A stretch of DNA of 64,000 bases from Fodinicola acaciae (GTDB taxonomy: Bacteria > Actinomycetota > Actinomycetes > Mycobacteriales > HKI-0501): NCBI RefSeq assembly GCF_010993745.1, contig NZ_WOTN01000002.1, positions 868,001 through 932,000 of the forward strand. Direction: 5' to 3'. Below the pieces are notes generated by a model, which saw only the letters and a list, made by a program, of their open reading frames with translations, had not been told where the DNA came from and did no database searches. This document shows, piece by piece, positions 1-8,033 of the stretch (position 1 is the first letter of the stretch; every line of letters begins with the position of its first letter). A program made the position numbers and the translations under genes.

Positions 1-791
1 TCGCTGAGCCGGCTGCCATAGGACAGCACCACCGGACCGCTGTCGGCGAATGCCTTCATGGCCGTACGGAAAAACTCCGCCTGCTGGTTGAAGACCGTGC
101 CGAGCGAGATCAGCAACGTGCCGTCCCGCACCGGGAAGTCGGCGACCTCCTGGCGGCCGGCGAAGGTCGGGCCGACGAAGTGGAAGCGCTCGCCGAGCTG
201 GTCGCTGTCCGGGTGGAACTCCTTCGGCATGAAGACGAGGTTGGTTGGTGCCTGGTGGAAGAAAAACTCCATGGTGTTGTCGATGGAGACGCCGTATTTC
301 GCCGCCACCGCACGCAACCGCTCCGGATCGACGACCGGGCGTCCCAGCTTTTCCGCCATCTGGCGCATCAGCCGCGCCGCCGACGAGCCGGGTGCCATCG
401 CGTACGACGGATAGATCAGCGCCGAGCGGGCGCCGCTGTCCATGACCGCGAACTTTCCCCACAGACACATGCTCTCGTAGACGATCAGGTCGGGGTCCAC
501 AGTGGACAGGAAGTGCTGCAGGTCGTCGGCGACCTGCTCGGCGGTGTCGAGCATCCGCGTCATCAGCCGCTCGACCGGCGGCGCCGAGCCGGTTTGCGGC
601 TGCCAGCTCTGCTCGGCCAGGCCGGTGCTGTAGCCGCGCACCTCGGCGCCGGTCGCCTCGACCGCCGCGCGGAAGGTCTCGTCGATGTAGTAGATGACGC
701 GGTGACCGTCGGCGACGAGCTTGCCGGCCACCGCGAGCGTCGGATTCACATGTCCGTACGCGGGCATCGGGATGAACACGAACGTACTCAC
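1..791 (-). CDS. MGT-family (macrolide-type) glycosyltransferase, 3' end outside window
   Basis: UDP-sugar-dependent GT-B glycosyltransferase of the UGT/MGT class, expected to glycosylate a small molecule such as a macrolide in the cytosol. The N-terminus reads VSTFVFIPMPAYGHVNPT, the typical acceptor-domain start with the catalytic-type His in GHVNP. Further on, LISLGTVFN opens the C-terminal nucleotide-sugar domain. About 263 residues are visible of a usual ~390-400; the donor-binding signature lies beyond base 1. The GTG start at 791 has GGGAG seven bases upstream. A TetR-type operator overlaps the likely promoter (816-855), which suggests induction by a ligand. The acceptor is unknown; resistance or self-protection is inference from the family. 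Confidence 0.85.
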   Translation of the reverse strand, partial: MSTFVFIPMPAYGHVNPTLAVAGKLVADGHRVIYYIDETFRAAVEATGAEVRGYSTGLAEQSWQPQTGSAPPVERLMTRMLDTAEQVADDLQHFLSTVDPDLIVYESMCLWGKFAVMDSGARSALIYPSYAMAPGSSAARLMRQMAEKLGRPVVDPERLRAVAAKYGVSIDNTMEFFFHQAPTNLVFMPKEFHPDSDQLGERFHFVGPTFAGRQEVADFPVRDGTLLISLGTVFNQQAEFFRTAMKAFADSGPVVLSYGSRLS

Positions 792-815
792 GTTTATCTC
801 CCAAGTCGGTTTTTG

Positions 816-855
816 ACCTGTCGGCAGGTTAGGAAACTTACTAGCCGGCCGTCAA
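816..855 (-). promoter_or_regulatory. TetR-like operator overlapping a sigma70-type promoter of the glycosyltransferase gene
   Basis: A perfect 5-bp inverted repeat ACCTG-tcgg-CAGGT lies at 816-829. Read on the minus strand, TTGACG (850-855) and TAACCT (826-831) are 18 bp apart and resemble -35 and -10 boxes, so the right arm of the dyad overlaps the -10. A protein bound here would block transcription of the glycosyltransferase 25 bp downstream. The spacing and dyad are directly visible; assignment to TetR is by resemblance only, and no tetR gene is in the window. Confidence 0.5.
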
Positions 856-899
856 GGAGATATGTCCGCCTCCTCAGCTCACCCTCAGAAACCGGTCAC

Positions 900-3800
900 T
901 TAGGCTGGACGCTTGTCCAAAGCGCCGGTGAACGCATCCCAAAGCTCCGCATACCGACCGTTCGCCGCCAGCAGCTCGTCATGCGACCCGATCTCCACGA
1001 TCTGGCCGCCGTCGAGTACGACGATGCGGTCCGCACGTGAGGCCGTGGTGAGGCGGTGCGCGACGACCAGCGTCGTACGCCGGCGTGCCAGCGCGTCGGT
1101 CGCCCGGTTCACCGCCGTCTCGCTGGCCACGTCGAGCGCCGCGGTCGCCTCGTCCAGCAGCAGGATGTCCGGGTTGACCAGCTCCGCGCGCGCGAGTGCG
1201 ATGAGCTGGCGCTGGCCGGCGGACAGGCCGCGGCCACGCTCGCCGATCGGATGGTCATAGCCGCCGGCCAGACCCGCGATCATCCGGCTCGCCCCGACCG
1301 CGCGAGCCGCGCGTGCGATGTCCTCCTGTGTCGCCGACGGCCGGCCGTACGCGATCGCCTCGCCGACCGTGTCGCCGAACAGATACGGCTCCTGCGGCAC
1401 CAGGCCGATCCGGTGGCGGTAGGCGGCCAGGTCCAGGTCGCGCAGGTCGACACCCTCGACGCGTACGGCGCCGCCGGTCGGGTCGTAGAACCGCGCGACC
1501 AGCTTCATCGCGGTCGACTTGCCGGCACCGGTCTCACCGACCAGCGCGACCGTCTCGCCGGGCGCGATCCGCAGGTCGACGCCGGCCAGCGCCTCGGTTT
1601 CCGCGCCGGCATAGGAAAAGTGCACCTTGTCGAAGCAGATCTCGCCGGTCAGCGCCGGCACCGGTCGCGGGTTTTCCGCCGCCGGCGTCGAGGTCGGCGT
1701 ACGCAGCAGGTCCGACAGCCGGCGGATGCCGACGGCGGCCTGCTGGTAGGAGTCGAAGACCTGCGAAAGCTGTTGCACCGGCGCGAAAAACAGGTCGACG
1801 TAAAGCAGGAAAGCGATCAGCACGCCGGCCGTCAGCACATTGCTGTGCACCTGCGTGGCGCCGACCCAGAGGATCAGCGCGGTCGCCGCGCCGGACAGAA
1901 ACTCCACGAACGGAAAGTAAATCGAGATGTAGCGTTGCGTACGCGCCCGCACCTGCCGGTATTCGTCGCTGCGTGACTGGAAAATCTCCATGTCGTACGC
2001 CTCGCGGCGATAGGCCTGGCTGACCGACAGGCCCGCCACGTCCTCGGCGAAGGCCGCGTTGACCGCGCTGACTTTCTCCCGCGCCAGCGTGTATGCCGGC
2101 ACGCTGAGCCGGCGAAACCAGACCGTCGCGACCGCGAGCACCGGCAACGCTGCGGCCAGGACGTACGTCAGCTTGGCGTCCAGCGCCAGCATCGCGACCA
2201 GCACGCCGCCGAGGGTCAGGATGCTCACGAGTACGGTCGCCAGGCCCGCCTGCAGGAAGTTGGACAACGCGTCCACGTCGGTCGTCATCCGGGTCAGGAT
2301 GCGGCCGGACAGCTCGCGCTCGTAGTAGTCCAGGCCGAGCCGCTGCAGATGCGCGAAGGTCTTGACCCGCAGCGTGTAGAGCAGCCGTTCGCCGGTGCGG
2401 CCGGTGATCCGCTGCTGAGCCGTGGCGATTCCCCAGTCGACCAGCACGATCACCAGGGCCGCGGCCGCGCAGGCGAACAGGACGGTCGTCGACTGCCGCG
2501 TCACGCCGTCGTCGACTCCGGTGCGTACCAGCGCTGGTACGAGCAGGTTGGCGACCGCGTCGGCGAGCACCAGCGCGAGGCCGGCGACCAGCGGCCAGCG
2601 CAGTGGCCGCAGCAGCCGGCGGAGCGTGAACTGTGGGTCCGCCTGCCGGGCCGCCGGCTCGTCGACCCTCGGGTCGGTCTCGGTCGGCAGCGTGGCCAGC
2701 CGCGCCGCGTCCGCGTCGTCCAGCGTGCCGGCCGCGAACAGGCTGGTCCGGGCCGGCCGCCTGCCGTTGCCGCTGGCCGCCACGGTGGGGCGCCGGCCGT
2801 TCGTGTCCGATTGGGCCGGTGCGGCCTCCGCCACGCCGGGAAATCGATTGCCGTCGACGCAATCGGAATCCGATTGCGTCGTACCCGTCAGTAACTCCAC
2901 GAACAGCGGGCACCGCTCGTCCAGCTCCGCCTCGGTGCCGATGTCGACCAGCCGGCCGGCGTCGAGTACGGCGATGCGGTCTGCCAGCGCGAGGCTCGAC
3001 CGCCGGTGCGCGATGACCAGCGTCGTACGGCCCTCCAGCGCCGGCCGCAGCTGCGCGTGGATGTCCGCCTCGACCGACGCGTCGATCGCGCTGGTCGCGT
3101 CGTCCAGCACCAGGATCCGGCTGTCACAAAGCAAAGCGCGCGCGAGCGCCACCCGCTGCCGCTGGCCGCCGGACAGCGTCAGGCCCTGCTCGCCGACGAC
3201 CGTGTCATAGCCGTCCGGCAGCTCCCGGATGAAGTCATCGGCCTGGGCGACGCGCGCGGCGGCGACGATCTCGGCCTCGGTGGCGTCCGGCCGGCCGTAC
3301 GCGATGTTGGCGCGGACCGAGCTGGAGAACAGGAAGCTTTCCTCGAAGGCGATCGCCATCGACCGGCGCAGCGACTCCATGGTCGTGTCGCGTACGTCCG
3401 TGCCGCCGATCCGGATCGTGCCGTGCTGCACGTCGTAGAACCGCGGCAGCAACTGCGCGATCGTCGACTTGCCGGAGCCGGCCGTGCCGACCAGTGCGAG
3501 CGTTTCGCCTGGTCGTACGGTCAGCGAGACGCCGTCCAGGACCGGCCGCCCGGCGTCGTACCCGAACCGCACGTCGTCGAGCTCGATGGACAGCGGACCG
3601 TCCGGCAACGGCTTCGCGCCGGCCGCCTCGGTCAGCGTCGGCCGCGTGTCGATGACCTCCATGACCCGCTCGACGCTGGCGCGGGCCTGCTGGCCGATGG
3701 TCAGCAGGGTCGCGAACATCCGCACCGGTCCGACGAACTGGCCGAGATACGTGGTGAAGGCGAGGAAGGTGCCCAGCGTGACCTGGCCGTTCAGCGCCAG

Positions 3801-4616
3801 CCAGCCACCGAGCGCCAGCACGCCGACCTGGCCGATCGCCGGCACCACCTGCAGGATCGGCGCATAGCGCGCGGTCAGCCGGATCGACCGCATCCGCGCG
3901 CTGAACAGCGTCTTCGCATGGTCGGAGAGCCGGTCGAGCTCGCGCTCCTCCTGGCCGAACCCTTTCACGACGCGCACGCCGGTGATCGCCGCCTCGACGA
4001 CGCCGGCGACCTCGCCTTCCTCGTGCTGCGCGAGCCAGTTGGCCGGGAACAGGTCGCGGCGGCTGCGGTAGGACACGATCCACAGCACCGGCGCGATGGC
4101 CAGCGCGATCAGCGTCAGCAGCGGCGACAGCCAGAACATCGCCGCCAGCGCGACCACGAACAGCAGCACGTTGCCGATCACCATCGGCATGAACGCCAGC
4201 AGGCCCTGCACCATGGTCACGTCGGAGATCGACCGGCTGACCACCTGGCCGGTGTTCATCTGCGCCTGCCGCGCGCCGTCCAGTCGCTGCAGCGCCGCCA
4301 GCAGGTCGTTGCGCAGGTCATATTGCACGTTCAGCGACAGCCAGCCGGCGTGATAGCGACGCAGATACGCGCCGGCGAAGCGCAACGTGCTGGCGATCAG
4401 CAGCAGCACGATCCAGCCGGTCACCGAGACCGCCGCGACGCCTTTGTCGGCGACCACGGTGTCCACCACGTGTTTGGTGATGAGCGGCATCAACGCCGCG
4501 ATCGCCGCCGCCGCCAGCGCGCCGCCGAGCGCCACGTACATCCGCCGGCGGTGCCGGAAACAGTACGCCAGCAGGCGCCTCAGCCAGCCAGATCTATTCC
4601 CCGAGGAGTCACTCAC
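900..4616 (-). CDS. Fused ABC exporter (TMD-NBD-TMD-NBD), Rv0194-like
   Basis: Single-chain 1238-residue ABC exporter with two complete halves, each a six-helix type I exporter TMD plus nucleotide-binding domain; the architecture matches mycobacterial Rv0194, a multidrug efflux pump. NBD1 has Walker A GTAGSGKST (~375), signature LSGGQRQR and Walker B ILVLDDATSAID (~502). NBD2 has Walker A GETGAGKST (~1025), signature LSAGQRQ and ILLLDEATAALD. The catalytic Glu after Walker B is Asp in NBD1 but Glu in NBD2, so one ATP site is probably degenerate, as in heterodimeric exporters. The inter-half linker is encoded partly by a perfect 27-bp palindrome. Start is GTG at 4616. Substrate unknown; the gene stands alone, so it is probably monocistronic. 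Confidence 0.9.
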   Translation of the reverse strand: MSDSSGNRSGWLRRLLAYCFRHRRRMYVALGGALAAAAIAALMPLITKHVVDTVVADKGVAAVSVTGWIVLLLIASTLRFAGAYLRRYHAGWLSLNVQYDLRNDLLAALQRLDGARQAQMNTGQVVSRSISDVTMVQGLLAFMPMVIGNVLLFVVALAAMFWLSPLLTLIALAIAPVLWIVSYRSRRDLFPANWLAQHEEGEVAGVVEAAITGVRVVKGFGQEERELDRLSDHAKTLFSARMRSIRLTARYAPILQVVPAIGQVGVLALGGWLALNGQVTLGTFLAFTTYLGQFVGPVRMFATLLTIGQQARASVERVMEVIDTRPTLTEAAGAKPLPDGPLSIELDDVRFGYDAGRPVLDGVSLTVRPGETLALVGTAGSGKSTIAQLLPRFYDVQHGTIRIGGTDVRDTTMESLRRSMAIAFEESFLFSSSVRANIAYGRPDATEAEIVAAARVAQADDFIRELPDGYDTVVGEQGLTLSGGQRQRVALARALLCDSRILVLDDATSAIDASVEADIHAQLRPALEGRTTLVIAHRRSSLALADRIAVLDAGRLVDIGTEAELDERCPLFVELLTGTTQSDSDCVDGNRFPGVAEAAPAQSDTNGRRPTVAASGNGRRPARTSLFAAGTLDDADAARLATLPTETDPRVDEPAARQADPQFTLRRLLRPLRWPLVAGLALVLADAVANLLVPALVRTGVDDGVTRQSTTVLFACAAAALVIVLVDWGIATAQQRITGRTGERLLYTLRVKTFAHLQRLGLDYYERELSGRILTRMTTDVDALSNFLQAGLATVLVSILTLGGVLVAMLALDAKLTYVLAAALPVLAVATVWFRRLSVPAYTLAREKVSAVNAAFAEDVAGLSVSQAYRREAYDMEIFQSRSDEYRQVRARTQRYISIYFPFVEFLSGAATALILWVGATQVHSNVLTAGVLIAFLLYVDLFFAPVQQLSQVFDSYQQAAVGIRRLSDLLRTPTSTPAAENPRPVPALTGEICFDKVHFSYAGAETEALAGVDLRIAPGETVALVGETGAGKSTAMKLVARFYDPTGGAVRVEGVDLRDLDLAAYRHRIGLVPQEPYLFGDTVGEAIAYGRPSATQEDIARAARAVGASRMIAGLAGGYDHPIGERGRGLSAGQRQLIALARAELVNPDILLLDEATAALDVASETAVNRATDALARRRTTLVVAHRLTTASRADRIVVLDGGQIVEIGSHDELLAANGRYAELWDAFTGALDKRPA
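2855..2881. repeat. Perfect 27-bp palindrome inside the ABC exporter gene
   Basis: Left arm CGACGCAATCGGA (2855-2867), centre A (2868), right arm its exact reverse complement (2869-2881). It falls in the sequence encoding the linker between the two exporter halves and keeps the reading frame open. Variants of the same motif occur in intergenic DNA at 4833, 33858 and 52324. It could be a protein-binding site or the footprint of a small palindromic repeat. Confidence 0.75.
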
Positions 4617-4707
4617 GCGGTAATCACGTAAGCAATCCTAACGAGCGCGTACGACAACTCCGGCCTGGTTTTCCGCCCGGCCCCGGCCGGTTACGGCAAC
4701 GGCCGCA

Positions 4708-4817
4708 AGGACCCCTTGCGTGCGTCTGGCGCAAATGCCAGGAACCTGACGTCGGCCTCGGTTGGGTCGCGGTCCGGGGCCTGTGGTCGAACCCAAGGCG
4801 CGCACGTAAGGGGTCCT
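4708..4817. repeat. Long inverted repeat in the 4617-4927 intergenic gap
   Basis: The 311-bp gap between the exporter gene start and the TIGR03089 gene end holds no credible gene. It contains a 17-bp inverted repeat, AGGACCCCTTGCGTGCG at 4708-4724 against its complement at 4801-4817, with one mismatch and a 76-bp spacer. The arm sequence is the same as the hairpin module within the larger repeat elements (for example 59706-59750). A 95-residue minus-strand reading frame here looks random. Confidence 0.5.
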
Positions 4818-4832
4818 GACCCTGCGGCGGCC

Positions 4833-4858
4833 GGGACAATCGGGGCCCGAATGTAACG
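4833..4858. repeat. Variant of the CAATCGG-CCGAATGTAAC dispersed motif
   Basis: The sequence GGGACAATCGG-GGC-CCGAATGTAACG shares both flanks with copies at 33858-33882 and 52324-52350; only the central bases differ. The centre is a short palindrome (CGGGGCCCG). It sits between two minus-strand genes. Function unknown. Confidence 0.5.
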
Positions 4859-4927
4859 AGCTGATTTTGCCGCCCGGAGCCAGAGTCCTCGCCAGACCCT
4901 AGGTCCGACATTTTTCGGCTAGCGGCG

Positions 4928-5596
4928 TCAGATGATCGCGGCGACCTTCTCGTCGGCGGCCAGCTTCTCCAGTCGTTCGTCGTCGGCGTTGCGTACGACC
5001 ACCACGGAGCCGCCGACCGCGAGCGGCGCCAGCAGCCATTCGGCGATCGGCGTCTGGTCGTGGACGGCCATGAGTACGCGCGCGCCGGCCCTCAGCTCGA
5101 ACGCCGCGGCCCGCGCGCCGGCGGCCTCGACCAGCGCCGCGTGGCTCAGCTCCGGAGTCGCCGGATCGGTCGGCCCGACCGGCGCGACCGGCGCGAAGTG
5201 GTCGCCGTGCGTGCGCACCTCGGTGACGAAGTCCAGGCCGTCGGCGACCGAGCCGGTCAGCGAGTCAGGCGAGAACAGGTAGGCGCCGTCAGGGCCGGTC
5301 TCGGCGGCGAAGGTGACCTCGCCAGGAGTGCCGATCGACAGGCCGGCCGTCCAGGCGCCGAGCGCGATCGCGGCGTGCAGCCAGTGCGGCGGGCCGCTGA
5401 TCGCGGCCTGGTCGCCGGCGCCGAGACCTTCGCCGTCGACCAGCAGGTTGGCGGTCTTGCTGACCCAGTTGTCCAGCGTGGTCGCGGACAGCTCGATGCG
5501 GAGGCCGGTGGCCTCGTCGTAGTACGTCAGGAACGGACTGCCGGGGTCGGCGGCGACGCGCGCGGCGAACAGGGACGGAACGGTCTGCGGGGTCAT
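4928..5596 (-). CDS. TIGR03089 family protein
   Basis: A 222-residue protein resembling the N-terminal part of an AMP-forming acyl-CoA synthetase but lacking the ATP-binding and C-terminal domains. This is the actinobacterial TIGR03089 family, whose function is not established. Visible traits are the start MTPQTVPSLFAARVAADP, the synthetase-like segment WVSKTANLLVDGEGLGAGD and a C-terminal stretch LMAVHDQTPIAEWLLAPL. ATG at 5596 is chosen because it matches the family's usual start; an in-frame extension to 5824 would overlap the divergent amidase gene. Probably cytosolic. Confidence 0.8.
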   Translation of the reverse strand: MTPQTVPSLFAARVAADPGSPFLTYYDEATGLRIELSATTLDNWVSKTANLLVDGEGLGAGDQAAISGPPHWLHAAIALGAWTAGLSIGTPGEVTFAAETGPDGAYLFSPDSLTGSVADGLDFVTEVRTHGDHFAPVAPVGPTDPATPELSHAALVEAAGARAAAFELRAGARVLMAVHDQTPIAEWLLAPLAVGGSVVVVRNADDERLEKLAADEKVAAII

Positions 5597-5680
5597 GCGT
5601 ACAGCTTCGCAAACCTCCGGTTGACCGTTTTGTGGAGAGATGGTGCACTTGATGCTCGTGTGACCGGTGGGGAGGGTGAC

Positions 5681-6739
5681 ATGTATCGAGCCGTGGCCGC
5701 GCTGGTGTTGCTGGTGAGCGGCCTGCTGCCGGTCCAGAGCGAGCCGGCCGCGACACCGTCCAGCGAGGTCGACATTCCGCTCGGCGCCGTCAAACGCGCT
5801 GGTGCGATGCCGCCGACCGTGCACCTGACGCGCACCGGCCTCACGCCGTTTTCGCTGGTCGGCGTCACCTGGAGGGCCGATCCGGCGGTCACCGGTGTGT
5901 CGGTCGCGGTGCGTACGCGCGCCGGCGACGCGGCCTGGTCGGACTGGCAGACCGAGTCGGCCGAGGACGCCGGCCAGGTCAGCGAGCGCACCGGCACCGG
6001 ACCGATCTGGACCGGCGCGGCGGACGCGATCGAGGTGGCGGTGCGTACGGTCGCCGGCCAGCCGCCGCGCGATCTGCGGCTCGCGCTGATCGACCCCGGC
6101 ACCTCACCGGCGGACGCGAAACCACAGCCGACGCTGATGAAAGCGGGCCGGCCGGCGATCTATCCGCGCTCTGGCTGGCGCCCGGACCCGCGGCTGATGA
6201 CCTGGCGGCCGAGCTTCTCGCCGCGGGTGAAGGCCATCGCCTTCCATCACACCGCGACCAGCAACTCGTACACGCGCGCGCAGGTGCCGGCGATCCTGCG
6301 TGGCATCTATCGCTATCAGGCCGTGACGCTGAAGTGGGGCGACATCGGCTACAACGCGATCGTCGACCGCTTCGGCCGGATCTGGGAAGGCCGCTTCGGC
6401 GGTCTCGACAAGGCCCCGATCGGCGCGCACGCCGGCGGCTTCAACTACGAGACGCTCGGTGTCGCTCTGCTCGGCGACTTCTCCAAGGCGGCGCCGCCGG
6501 TCGCGATGCGCAACGCGGCGGCTGCGTACATCGCCTGGGAACTCGGTCGCTATCACGTGAATCCGACCGGCACGACGACGCTGACCGGTGGTCCGAACAC
6601 GCGTTACCGGACACGGGTGACCGTACGCGTGCCGACGGTTTTCCCGCACCGGCAGACCAGTGTCACCGAGTGTCCGGGTGACGGCGGCACGCGCGTCTTG
6701 CCAGGGATTCGTTACCAAGCGTCGCGCCGGATCGGATAG
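5681..6739 (+). CDS. Secreted N-acetylmuramoyl-L-alanine amidase (PGRP/Amidase_2)
   Basis: A 352-residue exported peptidoglycan amidase that would cleave the bond between muramic acid and L-Ala of the stem peptide. A signal peptide covers about residues 1-22 (VAALVLLVSGLLPVQS). Residues ~40-150 form an uncharacterised beta-rich domain often seen ahead of actinobacterial PGRP domains. The catalytic domain starts near 185: FHHTATSNSY gives the first zinc His, NYETLGVALLGDF is the PGRP core, and FPHRQTSVTECPGD supplies the second His and the Cys. ATG 5681 follows GGAGGG. It is divergent from the TIGR03089 gene with an 84-bp shared promoter gap. Confidence 0.9.
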   Translation: MYRAVAALVLLVSGLLPVQSEPAATPSSEVDIPLGAVKRAGAMPPTVHLTRTGLTPFSLVGVTWRADPAVTGVSVAVRTRAGDAAWSDWQTESAEDAGQVSERTGTGPIWTGAADAIEVAVRTVAGQPPRDLRLALIDPGTSPADAKPQPTLMKAGRPAIYPRSGWRPDPRLMTWRPSFSPRVKAIAFHHTATSNSYTRAQVPAILRGIYRYQAVTLKWGDIGYNAIVDRFGRIWEGRFGGLDKAPIGAHAGGFNYETLGVALLGDFSKAAPPVAMRNAAAAYIAWELGRYHVNPTGTTTLTGGPNTRYRTRVTVRVPTVFPHRQTSVTECPGDGGTRVLPGIRYQASRRIG

Positions 6740-6863
6740 CACTCGGCGTTTACGCGTCAATGCGACGTCCGTCACCAATGCGCAGCGCAGTCGTCGTAGG
6801 GTGGGCCGTGTGGAGCCCACCAAAGAGCCATGGCAGACCTACGGCGCGGGTGCGTGATCGGCA

Positions 6864-8033
6864 GTGATTGAGTCGGCCTCGATGCAGGCAAGCAGTTTCG
6901 GCCGGGTCCTCATCGACGCGACGGCCGTACCAGCCGACCGAGGCGGTGTGGGCCGCTACATCGACGGTCTGGTGCCGGCGTTGGACGCCATCGGCTGCGA
7001 TCTCGCGATCGCCTGCCAGCGCTCGGACGCCGAGCGCTATGGCCGGCTGGCGCCGGCGGCGACGGTCGTGCCAGGCCCGGCCGCGGTGAGCCGCCGGTCG
7101 GCGCGGCTGGCCTGGGAGCAGACCGGCCTGCCGCTGGTCGCGCAGCAGGTCAACGCGAAGGTCATCCACGCGCCGCATTACACCGCTCCGCTGCGGTCGG
7201 CCTGCCCGGTCGTGGTCACCGTGCACGACGCCACCTGGTTCACCGAGCCGGGTCATTATGAGCGCGCCAAGGGGACGTTCTTCCGGTCGGCGATCCGCAC
7301 GTCGCTGAAGCGCGCGGCGCGCGTACTGGTGCCGTCCAAGGCGACCCGCGACGAGCTGATCCGGCTGCTGGACGCCGATCCGACCCGGCTGGACGTGGCC
7401 TATCACGGCGTCGACGCCGACCTGTTCCACCAGCCGTCCGAGGCCGAGCGTGCGCGCGTACGGTCGCGGCTCGGCCTGGTCGGGCCGTCGTGCCCGTCCG
7501 GCTATGTGGCCTTCCTCGGCGCGCAGGAGCCGCGCAAGAACGTGCCCAACCTGATCCGCGGCTGGGTGAGCGCGTGCGAGGGGCGCACGGACCCGCCGGC
7601 GTTGGTGATCGCCGGCGGCTCCGGTCATGACGGCGAGATCGACCAGGCGATCGCCGAGGTGCCGGCGCGGCTGCGGTTGCTGCGGCCGGGTTATCTGCGG
7701 TTCGCCGACCTGCCGGGCTTCCTCGGCGGCGCCGACGTTGTCGCGTATCCGTCGCACGGCGAGGGTTTCGGCCTGCCGGTGCTGGAGGCGATGGCCTGCG
7801 GCGCGGCGGTGCTGACCACGCCGCGGCTGAGCCTGCCGGAGGTCGGCGGCGACGCCGTCGCGTACACCGGTGAGGACGCCGCCAAGATCGGCGCCGACCT
7901 GGCCGCACTGCTGGACGACGAGCCGCGGCGGCGTAGGTTGAGCGAGGCGGCGCACACCCGCGCCGCGCAGTTCACCTGGGCGTCCAGCGCCGACGCGCAT
8001 GTCGCGGCGTACGCTCGCGCGGCCGCCTCGTGA
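6864..8033 (+). CDS. GT4-family glycosyltransferase, likely GDP-mannose dependent
   Basis: A 389-residue GT-B enzyme of family GT4. The N-terminal half opens with RVLIDATAVPADRGGVGRY; the donor domain shows FLGAQEPRKNVPNLI and the E-x7-E region in SHGEGFGLPVLEAMACG, where the two Glu bind the nucleotide sugar. It overlaps the next gene, GDP-mannose pyrophosphorylase, by 4 bp, so GDP-mannose is the likely donor and a cell-envelope mannoconjugate the likely product; this is inference from context. GTG 6864 is weakly supported; ATG 6882 is the alternative, and neither has a strong ribosome site. Confidence 0.87.
   Translation: MIESASMQASSFGRVLIDATAVPADRGGVGRYIDGLVPALDAIGCDLAIACQRSDAERYGRLAPAATVVPGPAAVSRRSARLAWEQTGLPLVAQQVNAKVIHAPHYTAPLRSACPVVVTVHDATWFTEPGHYERAKGTFFRSAIRTSLKRAARVLVPSKATRDELIRLLDADPTRLDVAYHGVDADLFHQPSEAERARVRSRLGLVGPSCPSGYVAFLGAQEPRKNVPNLIRGWVSACEGRTDPPALVIAGGSGHDGEIDQAIAEVPARLRLLRPGYLRFADLPGFLGGADVVAYPSHGEGFGLPVLEAMACGAAVLTTPRLSLPEVGGDAVAYTGEDAAKIGADLAALLDDEPRRRRLSEAAHTRAAQFTWASSADAHVAAYARAAAS

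Noticed and set aside
4624-4911. 95-residue minus-strand frame between the exporter and TIGR03089 genes
   Set aside because: Random-looking composition, overlaps an inverted repeat, no ribosome site.
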